Shown here piece after piece: positions 1-11,849 of a stretch of 64,000 bases of DNA (its first letter is position 1; every line of letters begins with the position of its first letter). The translations under genes were made by a program, and so were the position numbers. Origin of the DNA: Sabellastarte sp. h YS-2021 (lineage: Eukaryota > Annelida > Polychaeta > Sabellida > Sabellidae); assembly GCA_964017235.1 (NCBI GenBank), contig OZ024931.1, forward strand, positions 120,601,530 to 120,665,529, in the 5' to 3' direction. The notes under the pieces were generated by a model, which was given only the letters and a program-made list of their open reading frames with translations, was not told the origin of the DNA and made no database searches.

Positions 1-531
1 CAATGTCAAAATATAGTAGGGTCGACGAAGTAATTGATATAATGCCAAATTTAATGAAAATTTGATCTTTATTTTAAGAGTCGAGTGCACGCATATATAT
101 AAACTGTGATATAACTGTAGTGGTAAAGACAGCAAACTGGATAGTTGGTTTCTATTCAATTCATAGAAACGTAAACAAAATCCAGCGACAAGAGTCCAAG
201 AACCAGTTCCAGAAAATTGCATATTTCACAACAGATGTATAACATATTGCACAGAAATGCCTTATTATGTTTAATCGTATCATATTTATCAATATACACT
301 AAATTAAAATCCAAAAAGTTTTGACTCACAAATAGACCGCATTTTAGTTGTGGTTGTGTTTCATGTACATGCGTAGAAGATTTTACAGTTTGGCGTATAC
401 TAATTCAAACATGTCTGGTTTTCATGAAATTTTTGTTTTTTCAGGACCCGGTTTCCAAATTTTCTTTCAGCAGTAACACTAACTGTAGTGGTCGGACCGG
501 TTCCGAATATAAAAATAGGCCAAGGCCTGCT
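1..531. other. AT-rich sequence, no gene seen
   Basis: No supported ORF. A short stretch near 80-115 (a GTCGAGTG core followed by a TATATATAA run) resembles 13,245-13,275, so both may be remnants of one dispersed repeat. Otherwise nothing recognisable before the start of the hairpin element H1. Confidence 0.5.
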
Positions 532-3130
532 GCTTACTGGCGACCCGCATGTTGTTGTGTTTTTCCATTTTTTGCGAAAATTCGAAAATTCAAAATGGCC
601 GCCATTTTTGGGGAGGGGAAAATTTTTTGAAAATTAACAATAGTACATTCTTCTTATACCCTGCGGGTCGAAAATTTCGACGAAATGGCTCTATCTCGCA
701 CGGTTAAGGAGATACAAGCAATTTTGTATTTTTCCATTTTTTGTGAAAATTCGAAAATTCAAAATGGCCGCCATTTTTGGGGAGGGGAACATTTTTTTGA
801 AAATTGCCTACAGTACATTTCTCTTATACCCTGTGGGTCGAAAATTTCGACGAAATCGCTCTATCTCGCACGGTTAAGGAGATAGAAGCAATTTTGTGTT
901 TTTCCATTTTTGGCGAAAATTCAAAATGGCCGCCATTTTTGGGGAGGGGAAAATTTTTTGAAAATTGCCAATAGTACATTCCTCTTATACCCTGTGGGTC
1001 GAAAATTTCGACGAAATCGCTCTATCTCGCACGGTTAAGGAGATAGAAGCAATTTTGTGTTTTTCCATTTTTGGCGAAAATTCGAAAATTCAAAATGGCC
1101 GCCATTTTTGGGGAGGGGAAAATTTTTTGAAACTTGCCAATAGTACACTCCTCTTATACCCTACGGGTCGAAAATTTCGACGAAATCGCTCTATCTCGCA
1201 CGGTTAAGGAGATAGAAGCAATTTTGTGTTTTTCCATTTTTGGCGAAAATTCAAAATGGCCGCCATTTTTGGGGAGGGGAAAATTTTTTGAAAATTAACA
1301 ATACTACATTCCTTTCATACCCTGTGGATCGAAAATTTCGATGAAATCGCTCTATCTCGCACGGTTAAGGAGATAGAAGCAATTTTGTGTTTTTCCATTT
1401 TTGGCGAAAATTCGAAAATTCAAAATGGCCGCCATTTATGCGGAGGGGAAAATTTTTTGAAAATTGCCAATAGTACATTCCTCTTATACCCTGCGGGTCG
1501 AAAATTTCAACGAAATTGCTCTATCTCGCACGGTTAAGGAGATACAAGCAATTTTGTGTTTTTCCATTTTTGGCGAAAATTCAAAATGGCCGCCATTTTT
1601 GGGGAGGGGAAAATTTTTTGAAACTTGCCAATAGTACACTCCTCTTATACCCTGTGGGTCGAAAATTTCGACGAAATCGCTCTATCTCGCACGGTTAAGG
1701 AGATACAAGCAATTTTGTGTTTTTCCATTTTTGGTGAAAATTCGAAAATTCAAAATGGCCGCCAATTTTGGGGAGGGGAAAATTTTTTGAAATTTAACAA
1801 TACTACAGTCCTCTTATACCCTGTGGGTCGAAAATTTCGACGAAATCGCTCTATCTCGCACGGTTAAGGAGATAGAAGCAATTTTGTGTTTTTGCATTTT
1901 TGGCGAAAATTCAAAATGGCCGCCATTTTTGGGGAGGGGAAAATTTTTTGAAAATTAACAATACTACATTCCTTTTATACCCTGTGGGTCGAAAATTTTG
2001 ACGAAATCGCTTTATCTCGCACGGTTAAGGAGATAGAAGCAATTTTGTGTTTTTCCATTTTTGGCGAAAATTCGAAAATTCAAAATGGCCGCCATTTTTG
2101 CGGAGGGGAAAATTTTTTGAAAATTGCCAATAGTAGACTCCTCTTATACCCTGTGGGTCAAAAATTTCGACGAAATTGCTCTATCTCGCACGGTTAAGGA
2201 GATAGAAGCAATTTTGTGTTTTTCCATTTTTGGCGAAAATTCAAAATGGCCGCCATTTTTGGGGAGGGGAAAATTTTTTGAAAATTAACAATACTACATT
2301 CCTTTCATACCCTGTGGGTCGAAAATTTCGATGAAATCGCTCTATCTCGCACGGTTAAGGAGATAGAAGCAATTTTGTGTTTTTCCATTTTTGGCGAAAA
2401 TTCGAAAATTCAAAATGGCCGCCATTTATGCGGAGGGGAAAATTTTTTGAAAATTGCCAATAGTACATCCCTCTTATACCCTGCGGGTCGAAAATTTCAA
2501 CGAAATTGCTCTATCTCGCACGGTTAAGGAGATACAAGCAATTTTGTGTTTTTCCATTTTTGGCGAAAATTCAAAATGGCCGCCATTTTTGGGGAGGGGA
2601 AAATATTTTGAAAATTGCCAATAGTACATTCCTTTTAATACCCTGCGGGTCGAAAATTTCGACGAAATCGCTCTATCTAGCACCGTTTCTGAGATAAACG
2701 CGTTTTTGTTTTTTCAACGTTAAGAAAAATCGTGACATTTAGTAAATCATTAATAAGTCGGCCATTTTGTATTGGATCGTTTCGAAAAGTTATTGATTTC
2801 CAGACATGTATATAACGAACCTACTTGCAAAATTTCATGTGAATAGGTGAAGCGCTTTTTAAGTTATCATCCAGACAAGCACACCCTTTTGAAAAACATG
2901 TTTTTGGTCGTGACTTTTCTGATTGGTGGAAAAACATGCAATGAGGAAAAATGATAGTCCTCCACCCAAGGGAGCTCCATACCAAATTTCAAAGAAATCG
3001 GTGCAGTAGTTTCTGAGGAGAAGAGGCTGGAAAAAAAATTGTTGACGACGCCGACAACAACCACAACAACAACAACAACGAAGACGACGCCAGGCCATGC
3101 CATTAGCTTACGGCCGTTGGCCAGTAAGCT
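532..3130 (-). mobile_element. H1: hairpin-ended satellite-bearing element
   Basis: Written on the minus strand so that the hairpin comes first. The right end (3,105-3,130) is a stem-loop of AGCTTAC-GGCC / GGCCAGTAAGCT type, and the arm GCTTACTGGC recurs in inverted order at 532-541, giving a short terminal inverted repeat. Inside the hairpin lies a (GTT/GTC)-rich tract at about 3,040-3,095, then a subterminal module with GAAATTTGGTATGG near 2,980-3,020. The stretch 2,735-2,920 is clearly related to the equivalent tail of H3a (11,340-11,545). The rest is a 161/169-bp tandem array. No protein is encoded. The layout fits non-autonomous Helentron / pearl-type elements; that assignment is inference. 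Confidence 0.7.
545..2700 (-). repeat. 161/169-bp satellite array with higher-order structure
   Basis: About 13 tandem monomers, each with the palindromic core AAAATGGCCGCCATTTT, a CTCTATCTCGCACGG block and a GGGGAGGGGAAAA block. The AAAATGGCC core starts at 592, 761, 923, 1092, 1253, 1422, 1583, 1752, 1913, 2082, 2243, 2412 and 2573. Spacing therefore alternates 169 and about 161, because every second monomer lacks an 8-bp TCGAAAAT-type segment, making a dimer of about 330 bp. A variant core (CCATTTATGCGG) at 1,422 and 2,412, exactly 990 bp apart, marks a longer six-monomer period. Short ORFs here are array artefacts. Confidence 0.93.
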
Positions 3131-4189
3131 AAAAACCGGTTTCCAGGTCTTTGAAACCGAACGAAATCCGGGATTTTGAAAGTTTGCACTGATATGGCAA
3201 AAATTTAACGCAAGCGTACATAAACTATATTGTCAAGAGGAAATATGTATTTGAGAGATAGTTTTGAAGTTTATAAACTTTATTTACTGTGAATATAGAG
3301 TGTAAATGTAAGATGTTTCCTCAAATTTATATTTTTTGATAGTCTTGAAGAAATATTAACCACAGAAAGCTTACAATGACATTTTCAATTACCAGTACTT
3401 AAATATTATTTGCAGATTTCGTCATTTCTACCTAAACGAAACGAAATGCGGAATGTTGGTTTACCGTTCACACCACTAACTGGTTACGTGTCCAGTAGTA
3501 AAATATTAATAAGACACTTCCTTACTTATAAGGTGATTTCAGCGAATGATTCAAGGCTTTCATGTTTATATATTTTTTGTTTCCTGTCAAAGTGCATACT
3601 AAACTTCATGAGGGCCCAGTGTCAAGGAGAAATTTCATATTATAAACTTCCAGTATATTTTGGTATACAATGGTGCAGTTGGTTGCTTGCAAAAAGATTT
3701 GGGCCCCTTATCGACAAGTACACTGTTTAATATCATTATATCTAGGTTATTACCGGTGCAGATACTGATAGTATATCAATAAAGGTGTCGGATGAAGCCA
3801 TATTTCTTGCTTAACTTACTACTGCTCGGACCCAACACAGAAACCTTATTTGTGCTTGTTTTAAGTATAGTTACTAGGGACGTCACGACTCCAAGTATTT
3901 CATGTCAGCTACTTGCTAAGTACTATTTGTAGTGCTGGGGGATGTTCTGCAGCAATGATCGGTAAAATTTAATTACAACCGATATTTGCTAAACTCATTT
4001 GTTTCAATAAGCCTAATCAGCATTTCGATTCGCGCAAAGCATTATGGAAAGGTATCGGGATAAACAAAAAACGTCTGATAGAAGAACCAGGAAGTAGCAA
4101 ATATTTAATTTATGTGATTTTTGTATATATATATTATATATATGCATTTATCTTATACAAAATTCAATCTCACAATTAAAGTGAGGTCA
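3131..4189. other. No gene seen; dispersed-repeat remnant
   Basis: AT-rich. The segment about 3,985-4,070 (AATAAGCCTAATCAGCATTT through GGGATAAACAAAAA) is an inverted, diverged copy of 11,795-11,880, so it belongs to a dispersed repeat. The reading frame at 3,410-3,730 has no recognisable domain and is not called as a gene. Confidence 0.5.
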
Positions 4190-4756
4190 GCTGAATAATA
4201 CAATAGCTGCAGATTAAAAACTCGATAACTTCGCTGCAAGATGACCATAACTTCATTCATATGGGGACTTTAAGGTGACCATAAAATAAGCATGTCCCTT
4301 TTCTCATCCTTTATAAGTGCATAAAGTTTAGCTCAGGTCATTTGAACAATAAGATAGCTGAAGGCTGAAACTTCCTTTTCACTGTAAGGTGACCATAACT
4401 TCATTCATATTGCGACTTTAAGGTGACCATGATATGAGAATGTCCCTTCAATATCAATATATGTTAGATATGGAAAAAGAAAGGAGCCAGATGGCTTTAT
4501 TCAAATGTTATGACTTTAGGGGGGCCAAAATTATATTAACAGTTTAAGGTCACCTTAAAGTCAGGATAACCCTTTGGTTTGCCATCCTTTATAAGTGTGC
4601 AAATTTAACTGAGGTCAGTCAAACAATAAGATACTTGGGAGGCTGAAAACCCCCTTAGTTCACTTTAAGGTGGTTACAACTCCATTCATACTGAGAGTTT
4701 AAGGTGACCATAAGTATTATTTTATCTACTTTAATACCAGTGATAATTTCTATATA
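4190..4756. repeat. Imperfect tandem units with TTTAAGGTGACCAT motif
   Basis: Diverged units repeat phrases such as TTTAAGGTGACCAT, ACTTCATTCATA and CCTTTATAAGTG. The unit beginning ATGGAAAAAGAAAGGAGCCAG near 4,468 is matched by ATGGAAAAAGAAAGGATCCAG just after H2a (about 6,503). This suggests H2a inserted into an older array that continues on its far side. Confidence 0.6.
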
Positions 4757-6500
4757 AAAAATAGCATCAGAGATGCCCGTACCCCACAGCCTTGGGAAAT
4801 ATTTTCAACACCATGAGATATAGAAGTACTGTACCAGTACAAACTTCAGGATACTTTCAGAGCACTGTCAGTTATATAAAGGTCCAAACAATGTTTAAAT
4901 AGAGAAATAATGTTTAAAAGAAAGATAATGCGTATAAAGATGAAGTATTAAAACAAGATAATTCAATGACAAGATGACAGCATTAATCAGTAGAATAAAA
5001 TTCAACACTCTTTATATACATCTGCATTTCCGAATTATGGTTTAGATGGTTTGAATATTACCATGCATACAGAAGTGGTAATACATTTAATGAATACTTA
5101 TGTGTGGTGTTGGAGTAAAATCTGCGGCTCACTTGATGAAATTCTATCTCTTACAATGGGAAGTTATGAAAGTAAAATTCTTAATAAATTCTAATATGAC
5201 TTTTGCTTAATCTGCATCAAAAGACAGACCCAAAGGTGCAACAAGATTTTAAAGTTCAAGGTCACTACGGCAAGGTAAAAGGTCAAATTAAGGTCACACC
5301 ATGATAATACACACCTATAGCCAATAACCAATGTCCCTTCCAAGTATCAACTTCCTACACCTTACGGTTTCCGAGATACAGCCCTGACAATTTTATAGGT
5401 CAAGGTCACTATGGCAAGGTCAATGGTCAAATCAAGGTCACCCATGATGCTGCACACCTACACCACCTAGCCAATGTCTCTACCAAATATCAACTTCCTG
5501 CACCTAACAGTTTCCGAGATAAAGCCCGGACAATATTTTATAGGTCAAGGTCACTACAGCAAGGTTAAAGGTCAAATCAAGGTCAGACTATGACGTTGCA
5601 CACCTACACCCCCTAATCAATATCCCTACCAAGTATCAACTTCCTACACCTTACAGTTTCTGAGATATAGCCTGGACAACATTTTATAGGTCAAGGCCAC
5701 TACGGCAAGGTCACAGGTCAAATCAAGGTCACACCATGACGTTGCACACCTACACCCCCTAACCAATATCTGTACCACGTATCAACTTCCTACACCTTAC
5801 GGTTTCTGAGATATAGCCCGGACAACATTTTATAGGTCAAGGTCACTACGGCAAGGTCAAATCAAGGTCACACCATGACGTTGCACACCTACACCCCCTA
5901 ACCAATGTCCCTACCAAATATCAACTTCCCAAGCCTTACAGTTTCCGAGATATAGCCTGGACAACATTTTATAGGTCAAGGTCACTACGGCAAGGTCAAA
6001 TCAAGGTCACACCATGACGTTGCACACCTACACCCCCTAACCAATATCCCTACCAAGTATCAACTTCCTACACCTTACGGTTTCCGAGATATAGCCCGGA
6101 CAAGATTTTATAGGTCAAGGTCACTACGGCAAGGTCAAAGGTCAAATCAAGGTCAGACTATGACGTTGCACAACTACACCCCCTAACCAATGTCCCTACC
6201 AAGTATCAACTTCCTACACCTTACAGTTTCCGAGATATAGCCCGGACAAGATTTTCAAACTCAAGGTCACTACGGCAAGGTCAAATCAAGGTCAGACCAC
6301 GATGTTGCACAGCTACACCCCCTAACTAATGTCCCTACCAAGTATCAACTTCCTACACCTTACGGTTTCTGAGATACAGCCCGGACAAACTATTTCCCGC
6401 CGCCCGCCCACCAACCCGCCCAGACGCCCGCCCGCCCGACCATCCGGACACCATGGGTGAAAACAATACCCCAACAGCCATTAAGGGCTGTGGGGTAAAA
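4757..6500 (-). mobile_element. H2a: hairpin-ended element with AGGTCA-rich array
   Basis: Right end 6,467-6,497 is a hairpin (TACCCCAACAGCC / GGCTGTGGGGTA, one bulge). The arm TACCCCACAGCC reappears inverted at 4,780-4,791. Next to the hairpin is a (GCCC)-rich tract (about 6,398-6,450), then an array of about 140 bp, then a unique portion (4,800-5,240). That unique portion is shared in inverted orientation with H2b (about 39,700-40,100). The outer boundary near 4,757 is set by the shared AAAAATAGCATCAGAGATG sequence at both copies. No coding capacity. Confidence 0.75.
5240..6385. repeat. ~140-bp tandem array rich in AGGTCA half-sites
   Basis: About eight monomers, each with CAACTTCCTACACCTTACGG, a GAGATATAGCCCGGACAA block and a run of AGGTCA hexamers. 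Visible arrangements include AGGTCAAGGTCA (no spacer, e.g. about 5,834), AGGTCA-A-AGGTCA (about 6,132), AGGTCA-C-AGGTCA (about 5,708) and AGGTCA-AATCA-AGGTCA (about 5,852). TCAAGGTCA, the extended half-site bound by ERR/NR5A-type nuclear receptors in animals, occurs about twice per unit. Binding is not demonstrated. Confidence 0.9.
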
Positions 6501-7030
6501 ATGGAAAAAGAAAGGATCCAGAGCATTTTATTCCAATTTGATGACTTTAAGCAAGCCATATGTCCATTAACATTTTGAGTTTAAGGTCACCATAAAGTCA
6601 GGATATTCCTTCGGCAAATCTTAATATATGTGCCAAGTTTGGTTGAAAAAAGTGAAAAACTAAGTGAACTGGAGGGCTAAAACCCCGTTTTTTTACATTA
6701 AGGTGTCCTTAAAATTGCAGCTACAGGGCTAAAACTTCAGCAAGTGAAAGATTATCAAAAAGTAGCTGAATAAGTTATTCCAACAAAACGCCGAAATCCT
6801 GACCGTTTTTGAGATACAGACCAAGTACCTATTTTAAAAAAATTTCCGAAAATAAAACGTCTCCCATTCAGGCATCTATGGTCCGATTGATAAGAAAATC
6901 CTTTCCGACCTTGGAAATTTGGTCTAGAATTACCTGATAAATTTTATAGCATAGGTGTGTGCGTCTTTTTCCGAAACGCGATGACGAGGTGTTTTGGAGT
7001 TATGCTTAAGGTTACCTTAAGTAAAGCTTA
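6498..7030. repeat. Continuation of older repeat, with a distant 133-bp-monomer relative
   Basis: The beginning matches units left of H2a. At about 6,728-6,782 the text GGGCTAAAACTTCAGCAAGTG followed by AAGTAGCTGAATAAGTTATT resembles the 133-bp monomer of H3a (GGTCTGAAACTTCACCAAGTG, AAGTAGGTGAATGAGTTATT). No gene. Confidence 0.5.
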
Positions 7031-8200
7031 AGGTCTGCAAAAAGTATTTCAAAAATTAGCTTAATTAGTTCCATGAAGAATACAGAATTTGTGAGATATT
7101 TGTGGCAGTTTTAACATAAATCCCACATGTTCGCCCAGTTGTCATTCATCAAATTCATCAATAAAGCCTAATTTTCTTCGATATTTCCCAAAATATTTAA
7201 CTTACAAATATGTTATATACATCATTGGAAAGGTATTTTAGACAGCTTTTGTTCGATTTATAACATTAAACCCATGGAGAAATGGAGAAGGAATCATAAG
7301 TTATTTTTTAATTTTTTTTAAACTTTTTTTTTGTAATTTCATCCCAAATTTTTTTTCCATTTTCTTATTTTACTGATTATTTAAAGAAACTGGTGGATAA
7401 TAAAGAAAGCACTCAATAAATTGTTTCATATATTTATGTACTTAGTTCCTAATATTTTTGTATATTTTTGAACTATTTTCCTATTATTCTTTTTTCAGCC
7501 TCATTTATTAGCTTTATTATGCATTAATCTTAAGCACATTATTTGACCTTTAGTTCCTTGTTTATTTTTTTTAATTTTAAGATTAAGAACATATTCATTT
7601 AGGACAAGCTGCATATCAAAATATACCTCACATAAAAAAAATATCTGAAACAATAATTTTTAAACGCATGTTATAATTTAAATAATCAATCAAAAGTCAT
7701 CTCCAAAAATAACTGTTCAGATTATGAAACCACATTTTACCCACCTTAGAATAATATTTAAAAGTACTTGTTCTTGGCAAAAAACACTATTCTGTAGATT
7801 TATATGTATATTTTTATAAAAATTAAGATTAGTATGTGTAGTGTACATATTATTTTATCTAAAATTTTCTGAAAATTTTTGTTGATCTTTTTGGCAAATA
7901 CACATGTATTTTCAACTAATTAACATGTATATACCAATTGCTGGTGTTCTCAACCATTTTCCAAATTTATTAGCTAATATTTTAACGTTTATTTCAAATA
8001 AAAAAATATCTGAAACAACAATAGTTTTTAACATATAAATTTAATTTAAATAATCAATGAAAAATCATCTTCAGAAAATATCTGTACATGTTCATAAACC
8101 CTATTTTCGCTCATCTTAGAAGACTAAAAACTATATTTTAAAATATTTTTTCCTGGTGACAAATCTTTGCTTAAAAGATCGTTGGGTATAGTTTTTATAA
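7031..8200. other. Very AT-rich; imperfect direct duplication, no gene
   Basis: Poly-T and poly-A rich. The segment about 7,635-7,760 recurs at about 8,002-8,130 (shared AAAATATCTGAAACAA and ATTTAAATAATCAAT phrases), an imperfect direct repeat about 368 bp apart. Nothing else identified. Confidence 0.6.
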
Positions 8201-8559
8201 AAAACTAGAGGATCGCTCGCAAAAAAAAAAGATAATGTTTTTGCATAGCAAAAACAAAGCGTCCCGAAAAGGATATAAAGGTGAGTGCTAAAGTATTAAG
8301 ACAATGCTTCGTTTCTAGCCTTATACTGTTGTGGCAACCAACGTCAGCGCAGTCTGCTCTATCTAGCACGGTTTTCAAGATATAAGCATTTTTGTGTTTT
8401 GCAAAAACTTTGAAAATTCAAAATGGCCACCATTTTTGGGGAGACAAAAATTTTTGTCAAGGCCACTGCCATGGTGTGTATCTCCCGCCGAGCATTAAAG
8501 CAGAAGAAATAGCTTTTCCGAGATATTCACAATTTTTCATTTTCGTGTGTGAAAGCTCT

Positions 8560-10550
8560 TCCAAAAGTAGGTGAATGAGTTATTTGAGAAAAATTGGCTA
8601 TCTGCAATACTATTAAGAGATAATTCACATTTACTCATTTTGAGTAGGTGAATAATTATCTATGGGTCTGAAACTTCACCAAGTGAAAGCTCTCCCAAAA
8701 GTAGGTGAATGAGTTATTTGAGAAAAATTGGCTATCTGCAATACTTTTAGAGATAATTCGCATTTACTCATTTTGAGTAGGTGAGTAATTAGCTATGGGT
8801 CTGAAACTTCACCATGTGAAAGCTCTCCCACAAGTAGATGAATGAGTATTTGATAAAAATTGGGTATCCGCAATACTTTTACAGATAATTAGCATTTACT
8901 CATTTTGAGTAGGTGAATAAATAGCTATGGGTCTGAAACTTCACAGAGTGAAAGCTCTCCCAAAAGTAGGTGAATGAGTTATTTGAGAAAAATTGGCTAT
9001 CTGCAATACTTTTAGAGATAATTCACATTTACTCATTTTGAGTAGGTGAATAATTAGCTATGGGTCTGAAACTTCACCAAGTGAAAGCTCTGCCAAAAGT
9101 AGGTGAACGAGTTATTTGAGAAAAATTGGCTATCTGCAATACTTTTAGAGATAATTCGCATTTACTCATTTTGAGTAGGTGAGTAATTTGCTATGGGTCT
9201 GAAACTTCACCAAGTGAAAGCTCTCCCAAAAGTAGGTGAATGAGTTATTTGAGAAAAATTGGCTATCTGCAATACTTTTAGAGATAATTCGCATTTACTC
9301 ATTTTGAGTAGACGAGTAATTAGCTATGGGTCTGAAACTTCACCAAGTGAAAGCTCTCCCAAAAGTAGGTGAATGAGTTATTTGAGAAAAATTGGCTATC
9401 TGCAATACTTTTAGAGATAATTCGCATTTACTCATTTTGAGTAGGTGAGTAATTAGCTATGGGTCTGAAACTTCACCATGTGAAAGCTCTCCCACAAGTA
9501 GATGAATGAGTATTTGATAAAAATTGGGTATCCGCAATACTTTTACAGATAATTAGCATTTACTCATTTTGAGTAGGTGAATAAATAGCTATGGGTCTGA
9601 AACTTCACAGAGTGAAAGCTCTCCCAAAAGTAGGTGAATGAGTTATTTGAGAAAAATTGGCTATCTGCAATACTTTTAGAGATAATTCACATTTACTCAT
9701 TTTGAGTAGGTGAATAATTAGCTATGGGTCTGAAACTTCACCAAGTGAAAGCTCTGCCAAAAGTAGGTGAACGAGTTATTTGAGAAAAATTGGCTATCTG
9801 CAATACTTTTAGAGATAATTCGCATTTACTCATTTTGAGTAGGTGAGTAATTTGCTATGGGTCTGAAACTTCACCAAGTGAAAGCTCTCCCAAAAGTAGG
9901 TGAATGAGTTATTTGAGAAAAATTGGCTATCTGCAATACTTTTAGAGATAATTCGCATTTACTCATTTTGAGTAGACGAGTAATTAGCTATGGGTCTGAA
10001 ACTTCACCAAGTGAAAGCTCTCCCAAAAGTAGGTGAATGATTAATTTGAGAAAAATTGGCTATCTGCAATACTTTTAGAGATAATTCGCATTTACTCATT
10101 TTGAGTAGGTGAGTAATTAGCTATGGGTCTGAAACTTCACCATGTGAAAGCTCTCCCACAAGTAGATGAATGAGTTACTTGATAAAAATTGGGTATCTGC
10201 AATACTTTTACAGATAATTAGCATTTACTCATTTTGAGTAGGTAAATAATTAGCTATGGGTTTGAAACTTCACCATGTGAAAGCTCTCCCAAAAGTAGGT
10301 GAATGAGTTATTTGAGAAAAATTGGCTATCTGCAATACTTTTAGAGATAATTCGCATTTACTCATTTTGAGTAGGTGAGTAATTGGCTATGGGTCTGAAA
10401 CTTCACCATGTGAAAGCTCTTCCAAAAGTAGGTGAATGAGTTATTTGAGAAAAATTGGCCATCTGCAATACTTTTAGAGGTAATTCGCATTTACTCTTTT
10501 TGAGTAGGTGAGCAATTAGCTATGGGTCTGAAACTTCACCAAGTGAAAGC
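8560..10550 (-). repeat. 133-bp tandem array with 664-bp higher-order period
   Basis: Fifteen monomers with GGGTCTGAAACTTCACC, GTAGGTGAATGAGTTATT and TACTCATTTTGAGTAGGTGA. The GGGTCTG marker lies at 8664, 8797, 8929, 9062, 9195, 9328, 9461, 9593, 9726, 9859, 9992, 10125, 10258, 10391 and 10524 (133 bp, twice 132). Variants recur five monomers (664 bp) apart: the AATAAATAGC type at 8,929/9,593, the AATTTGC type at 9,195/9,859 and the GACGAGTAATT type at 9,328/9,992. A five-monomer block was therefore duplicated. Confidence 0.95.
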
Positions 10551-11335
10551 TCTTTGGGATAGCTGCTCTGCAGAGATACCCTGAAGATAAAAAATTTCGT
10601 CGAAATCGCTCTATGTAGCACGGTTTTCGAAATATTAGCATTTTTGTGTTTTGCAATTTTTGCGCAAAAATTCGAAAATTCAAAATGGCCGCCATTTTTG
10701 GCAAGACAAAATTTTTTTGAAAATTGGCATGGCTACTCTGCAGAGATACCCAGTGGGTCAAAAATTTCGTCGAAATCGCTCTATCTAGCACGGTTTTTGA
10801 GATATAAGCATTTTCGTGTTTTGCAATTTTGCGAAAAATTCGAAAATTCAAAATGGCCGCCATTTTTTGCGAGAAATTTTTTGTTTGAAAATTGGCATGG
10901 CTACTCTGCAGAGATACCATGCGGGTCAAAAATTTCGTCGAAATCGCTCTATCTAGCAGGGTTTTTGAGATATAAGCATTTTTATGTTTTGCAATTTTTG
11001 CGAAAAATTCGAAAATTCAAAATGGCCGCCATTTTTGGCGAGACAAAATTTTTTTGAAAATTGGCATGGCTACTCTACAGATATACCCTGTGGGTCAAAA
11101 ATTTCGTCGAAATCGCTCTATCTAGCACGGTTTTCGAGATATAAGCATTTTTGTGTTTTGCAATTTTTGCGAAAATTGGGAAAATTCAAAATGGCCGCCA
11201 TTTTGGGCGAGACAAAAATTTTTTGAAAATTGGGAAAACTACTCCGCAGAGATATCCTGCGGGTCAAAAATTTCGTCGAAATCGCTCTATCTAGCACGGT
11301 TTTCGAGATATAAGCATTTTTGTGTTTTCCTTATT
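10551..11335 (-). repeat. ~165-bp array (AAAATGGCCGCCATTTT family) inside H3a
   Basis: About five monomers of the same family as the H1 and H7 arrays, with variant blocks CTCTATCTAGCACGG and TACTCTGCAGAGATACC. Relative to the hairpin the monomers point the same way as in H1, H7 and H3b. ORFs on both strands are artefacts of the repeat. Confidence 0.9.
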
Positions 11336-11849
11336 TGGAAAATTCGTAATGATTAATTTATCATTAATTACTCGGCCATTTCTTGACCAATCAATGCCAA
11401 AATCTAATGATTTCCAGATTTTAATAGAATGAATGTATTTGCCAAGTTTCAGGTGAATTGATAAAATTCCTTTCAAGTTATCATCCGGACAAGCTTCCCC
11501 ATCGAAAAAAGACATTTTTGGTCATGTGACCTCTCTGATTGGTTGAAATGTCACTGCAGAATATTCAAAAAAATTCCCCAAGGCTACTGCCTAAACCTGC
11601 CAAATTTGAAAAGAATCCGCCTAACGGTTACAGAGTTATAAGGAAAACAAAATGCGGAGCCGGCAGAGCCGGAAGCTCTCCCATACACAAACAAGCGTCC
11701 CTTGCGGGACGCTTAATTAGTTTTGTAGAAATTATGTAGTATTTACTCTTTTCTTCATGTAAAAATCACTTCCTGATTCATATCTACGTAGATTTGTTTA
11801 TCCCGAAATGGAAGTTGGGACAATTTGTTCACGCATGCGTACTTGAAAT

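Larger units (their letters stand above)
8201..11719 (-). mobile_element. H3a: hairpin-ended element with two satellites
   Basis: Right end has a perfect hairpin AAGCGTCCC-TTGC-GGGACGCTT (11,693-11,714). AAGCGTCCCG recurs inverted at 8,257-8,266. Outer limits (8,201 and about 11,719) come from comparison with the inverted copy H3b at 48,641-51,806, which shares both ends. Order on the minus strand: hairpin; GGAGCC-type GC-rich tract; module with GTTATAAGG, CGGTTACAG and CAAATTTG; tail related to H1; ~165-bp array; 133-bp array; one diverged ~165-bp unit; left end. The short ORF at 8,392-8,574 exists in both copies but looks non-coding. Confidence 0.8.

Noticed and set aside
3410-3730. 106-codon plus frame
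   Set aside because: AT-rich, no domain, no splice or repeat context to support it.
8392-8574. 60-codon frame conserved in H3a and H3b (51,276-51,458)
   Set aside because: Conservation is explained by the two copies of the element; no domain and the differences show no coding pattern.
8560-10550. Regular 133-bp array as a CRISPR locus
   Set aside because: The whole unit repeats with no unique spacers, in a eukaryote-type sequence with no cas genes.
10516-11356. Overlapping ORFs of 137, 80 and 67 codons on both strands with NSKWPPF or FKMAAI
   Set aside because: Products of the ~165-bp satellite in H3a; the same peptides appear in the H1, H3b and H7 arrays with no coding constraint.
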